Source: Tomocerus qinae (Eukaryota > Arthropoda > Collembola > Entomobryomorpha > Tomoceridae). Taken from it: a stretch of 64,000 bases of DNA. The stretch spans positions 96,286,001-96,350,000 of the forward strand of contig CM034546.1 in NCBI GenBank assembly GCA_020055645.1, written 5' to 3'. Below the pieces are notes generated by a model, which saw only the letters and a list, made by a program, of their open reading frames with translations, did not search any database and was not told the origin of the DNA. This document shows, one piece after another, positions 61,333 to 64,000 of the stretch (its first letter is position 1; each line of letters opens with the position of its first letter). The position numbers and the translations under genes are program-made.

Positions 61333-63066
61333 ATGCCACAAGTTCCAATTTTAAATCTGGAGATAGCGGAAGTGAAGGACTTTGTCCTCACGAAGCTAGA
61401 AGATGAGAAAGCGCAGAGGAAAATGGTCCTTGTGATAGTGTCAATCGCCCTGCTTTTAGATAACATGCTGTATATGGTCATCGTTCCTATAATCCCAGAC
61501 TATTTAAGACAACTGGGCACATGGGAAACACATACAGAAGGGGGCACACAAGTGACCGAAGCTCCTCGGCTCATCACCTTTGTGAATCAAACGGGAAACT
61601 ATTCATACGTAGAGCAAGCCAAAACTCCGCCGAAAATCATCAATGGAGTTTTGGTGTATGAGGGCGAAGATACAGCAATTGGACTTCTGTTCGCGTCCAA
61701 AGCCTTAATTCAATTGATGATCAATCCATTTTCTGGGGCATTGATTGATCGAATAGGTTACGACAAACCAATGATGTTCGGATTATCGATAATGTTTGTC
61801 TCGACGGCTGTTTTTGCAATGGGCAGTAGTTACAACGTTCTGTTCTTTGCGAGAAGTTTGCAAGGAGTCGGTTCAGCCTTCGCGGATACATCTGGGTTAG
61901 CCATGATCGCAGATCGGTACACGGAGGAGAACGAGAGGACGAAAGCTCTTGGGATAGCATTAGCCTTCATTTCATTCGGATGTCTTGTCGCTCCGCCGTT
62001 TGGAGGACTCATGTACGAACTCGCAGGAAAAGAAGTTCCTTTCCTCATTCTGTCTTTGGTGTGTCTCATGGACGGAATCATGCTCTGGCTGGTGATGAAA
62101 CCAATTAAAGCTCAGCAGAAAGAACAAGGGGTCGAGAGACCTCAAGGGACACCTATATGGATTTTATTTATGGATCCCTACATTGCAGTTTGTTCCGGAG
62201 CCCTGATAATGGCCAATGTCTCTCTGGCATTTCTGGAGCCGACGATTTCAGTCTGGATGATGGATACCATGCACGTTGGCCAGTGGCAGCAAGGAATGAT
62301 CTGGCTCCCTGCTTTCTTCCCGCATGTCCTAGGAGTCGTAGTCACGGTCAAGTTGGCCAAACAATATCCTCAGTATCAATATCTAATGGCTGCTGGGGGA
62401 CTGGCTCTGGAAGGAGTTTGTTGCCTCATGGTGCCATTTGCAACTACGTACTGGGTGCTTATGATCCCAATTTCGGGCATTTGCTTCGGAATAGCTCTGA
62501 TCGATACAGCTCTCTTACCCACTTTAGGCTACCTTGTAGATCTGAGATATGTGTCCGTGTACGGAAGCATTTATGCTATCGCCGATATCTCTTATTCCTT
62601 TGCTTACGCTTTCGGACCTATTATCGCCGGTAGAGTTATGGAATCTATTGGCTTCCTTGCCCTAAATATTGGTATTGCTGTCAGCAATTTGGCTTACGTG
62701 CCAGTTCTCCTCGTCTTGAGACACATTTACGACAAAGGGTTTCAAGACGAGGCCAATATCCTCATGAAGGATCCTCCAGACAAACAATATCAGACTTATG
62801 CCATGCAGGATAGAAAAATCATTCCTGACCACAGCAAACACTACGGACGACTGGAAGACGAGGACGATGACTACAGCAGCAACATGAGTGGAGGTCATAG
62901 GGTCACTTTCCAGGAGACGAGTATGAGCTCCAACGGGCCTTCCAATCCGAACCAGTTTGCCTCTTGGCCAGATGAGGGTGGAGGCGCCGCCGCCCCTCCC
63001 GCCCCTACTGCTAATCCCTTTAAAGGTGCGTCTGGATCGGAAACTAACCCTTTTAGAGCCAATTAA
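61333..63066 (+). CDS. VAChT: Vesicular acetylcholine transporter (VAChT, SLC18A3), single exon
   Basis: A proton antiporter of the major facilitator superfamily (DHA1/SLC18) that loads cytosolic acetylcholine into synaptic vesicles. The 577-residue frame is uninterrupted, as usual for this gene. After a short N tail, TM1 has IVSIALLLDNMLYMVIVPII with the conserved Asp43. The first lumenal loop carries N-glycosylation sites at NQT and NYS (residues 85-91). FASKALIQLMINPFSGALID (with Lys123) and FFARSLQGVGSAFADTSGLA are family blocks. Later come IALIDTALLPTLGYLVD (Asp391) and YGSIYAIADISYS (Asp418), Asp residues known to matter for transport in mammals. The C tail has EANILMKDPP, matching the insect trafficking motif, then an acidic EDEDDDY run and two NPF motifs (561-563 and 572-574). 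The first ATG is used; MPQVPILNLE aligns with the insect N terminus. Confidence 0.97.
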   Translation: MPQVPILNLEIAEVKDFVLTKLEDEKAQRKMVLVIVSIALLLDNMLYMVIVPIIPDYLRQLGTWETHTEGGTQVTEAPRLITFVNQTGNYSYVEQAKTPPKIINGVLVYEGEDTAIGLLFASKALIQLMINPFSGALIDRIGYDKPMMFGLSIMFVSTAVFAMGSSYNVLFFARSLQGVGSAFADTSGLAMIADRYTEENERTKALGIALAFISFGCLVAPPFGGLMYELAGKEVPFLILSLVCLMDGIMLWLVMKPIKAQQKEQGVERPQGTPIWILFMDPYIAVCSGALIMANVSLAFLEPTISVWMMDTMHVGQWQQGMIWLPAFFPHVLGVVVTVKLAKQYPQYQYLMAAGGLALEGVCCLMVPFATTYWVLMIPISGICFGIALIDTALLPTLGYLVDLRYVSVYGSIYAIADISYSFAYAFGPIIAGRVMESIGFLALNIGIAVSNLAYVPVLLVLRHIYDKGFQDEANILMKDPPDKQYQTYAMQDRKIIPDHSKHYGRLEDEDDDYSSNMSGGHRVTFQETSMSSNGPSNPNQFASWPDEGGGAAAPPAPTANPFKGASGSETNPFRAN

Positions 63067-63165
63067 AGCTGTGGGAATTAAAGGATTTAAATTCAGTCAA
63101 GTCGTTAGCCAACAAATATCTACTATCTCCAGCACTTTAGTACTATACGCCCTAGTCTATAGTTG

Positions 63166-63171
63166 AATAAA
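63166..63171 (+). terminator. Polyadenylation signal of VAChT
   Basis: AATAAA lies 100 bases past the VAChT stop and is the first canonical signal downstream. Confidence 0.6.
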
Positions 63172-64000
63172 TACATAAGCTACTATACTACTTACTCCAA
63201 TACATACAAATAACAGAACTGTTTTGCCACAACAAAACCCATTTACTAAACACCTCAATTACCAATACATTCGTTGCGATTTTAGCATAAACTCATTGAT
63301 TCTTTTGCTGTGCAGCAACGGTTAGAGAGAGCTTTTTAATTAGTGATGAAATACAAAATACAAACTCACTAGTGGAAATTAGAGTCCTAAACTCAATGCA
63401 TTTTTCCCAGGTATTTTATAGGTTAAGGATCAATCTACATAATATTTTAAAGTACCTAATAAATCAGCTGCCATTGGCTATATAAGTGACTATAATAAGT
63501 TAGTTGTTCAATATCTATTTACCTCGATACTAATTAAGGGCTTAGGGTACTGAATCGAGTAACTATCGATATGGGGCAATATTCTCCAATGAAATTATAG
63601 ATATTCTGTCAATAACACTTTCGTATTCAAAATTAGCGACAAGCTCTCTCAATTTATAATTTACAACAATTTGGCAATTTCTAATCAACCTGGTTGATTA
63701 TGGCTTATCAGTTCAAATCAATTTAGAAGAAAAGGTAATATTAACTTAACTATACCAAATACTATACTTAGGATAAAAAATATCTACGTAAGAATAAGAT
63801 CTCAATAAAACATACTATAACACTTCGAAAAGGATTTTTACGAAAAAGTAAAATCCAATTTGGCTGTGGCATGGATGGATAATACATAACAATGGTGCGC
63901 TAATAGGTTAAGGAACTAATTTTACATAAAGTATTCAAAAGTTCATTTATTTCTTCATTTTATCATGAACAAACGATTAATAATTGGTTACATTATGATT
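63172..64000 (+). other. Probable continuation of the ChAT first intron
   Basis: AT-rich with no exon seen. The next ChAT coding exon, expected to encode a LPKLPVPPL-like segment, is not present before the window ends. Confidence 0.45.

Noticed and set aside
62157..62633. 158-codon frame overlapping VAChT
   Set aside because: An out-of-frame shadow of the conserved VAChT coding sequence.
61721..62898. Minus-strand frames opposite VAChT
   Set aside because: Antisense shadows of a strongly conserved gene with no signatures of their own.

Overview
The window is low-density, AT-rich animal nuclear DNA with short GT-AG introns. The recognisable proteins read as arthropod: the choline transporter and vesicular acetylcholine transporter are closest to the insect versions I know. 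I cannot name the species. A hexapod (for example a springtail or an early-branching insect) fits, but this is inference.

Layout. At 1.3-4.1 kb (+) lie the last five coding exons of a high-affinity choline transporter (SLC5A7/ChT); its 5' part lies outside the window. At 14.1-18.0 kb (-) is a five-coding-exon gene for a 911-residue secreted protein rich in Asn, Gly, Gln and Pro, with a TATA plus initiator promoter. A 186-bp hAT-like miniature transposon with perfect ends and target duplication sits at 28.8 kb. At 30.2-30.6 kb (-) is Sec61 gamma. From 31.3 to 35.8 kb there is a repeat and mobile-derived block: a 20-bp minisatellite, a four-exon DEDDh-type exonuclease gene with one missing catalytic Asp and a broken downstream extension, a decayed Mutator-like transposase-domain gene facing it, and a threefold repeat of about 200 bp. 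At 39.4-41.3 kb a pair of palindromes is followed by a duplicated segment of about 0.5 kb flanking a LINE reverse-transcriptase relic. At 46.1-46.5 kb (+) is the 3' end of an unrecognised spliced gene. At 59.7 kb (+) is a possible first coding exon of choline acetyltransferase, followed at 61.3-63.1 kb (+) by an intronless vesicular acetylcholine transporter (VAChT).

How the genes work together. ChT takes choline back into the cholinergic terminal and VAChT loads acetylcholine into vesicles. In animals VAChT normally sits in the first intron of the choline acetyltransferase gene (the cholinergic gene locus), so the sequence after 63.1 kb is probably ChAT intron. Two, and perhaps all three, core acetylcholine-cycle genes therefore lie on one strand within about 60 kb.

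The long remaining stretches (4.1-13.5, 18.0-28.8, 35.8-39.4, 41.7-46.1 and 46.5-59.7 kb) hold no gene I can support beyond a few candidate exons, which are listed at low confidence. Exon boundaries were placed by eye from splice-site consensus, reading-frame continuity and remembered family sequences. No alignment or database search was possible.
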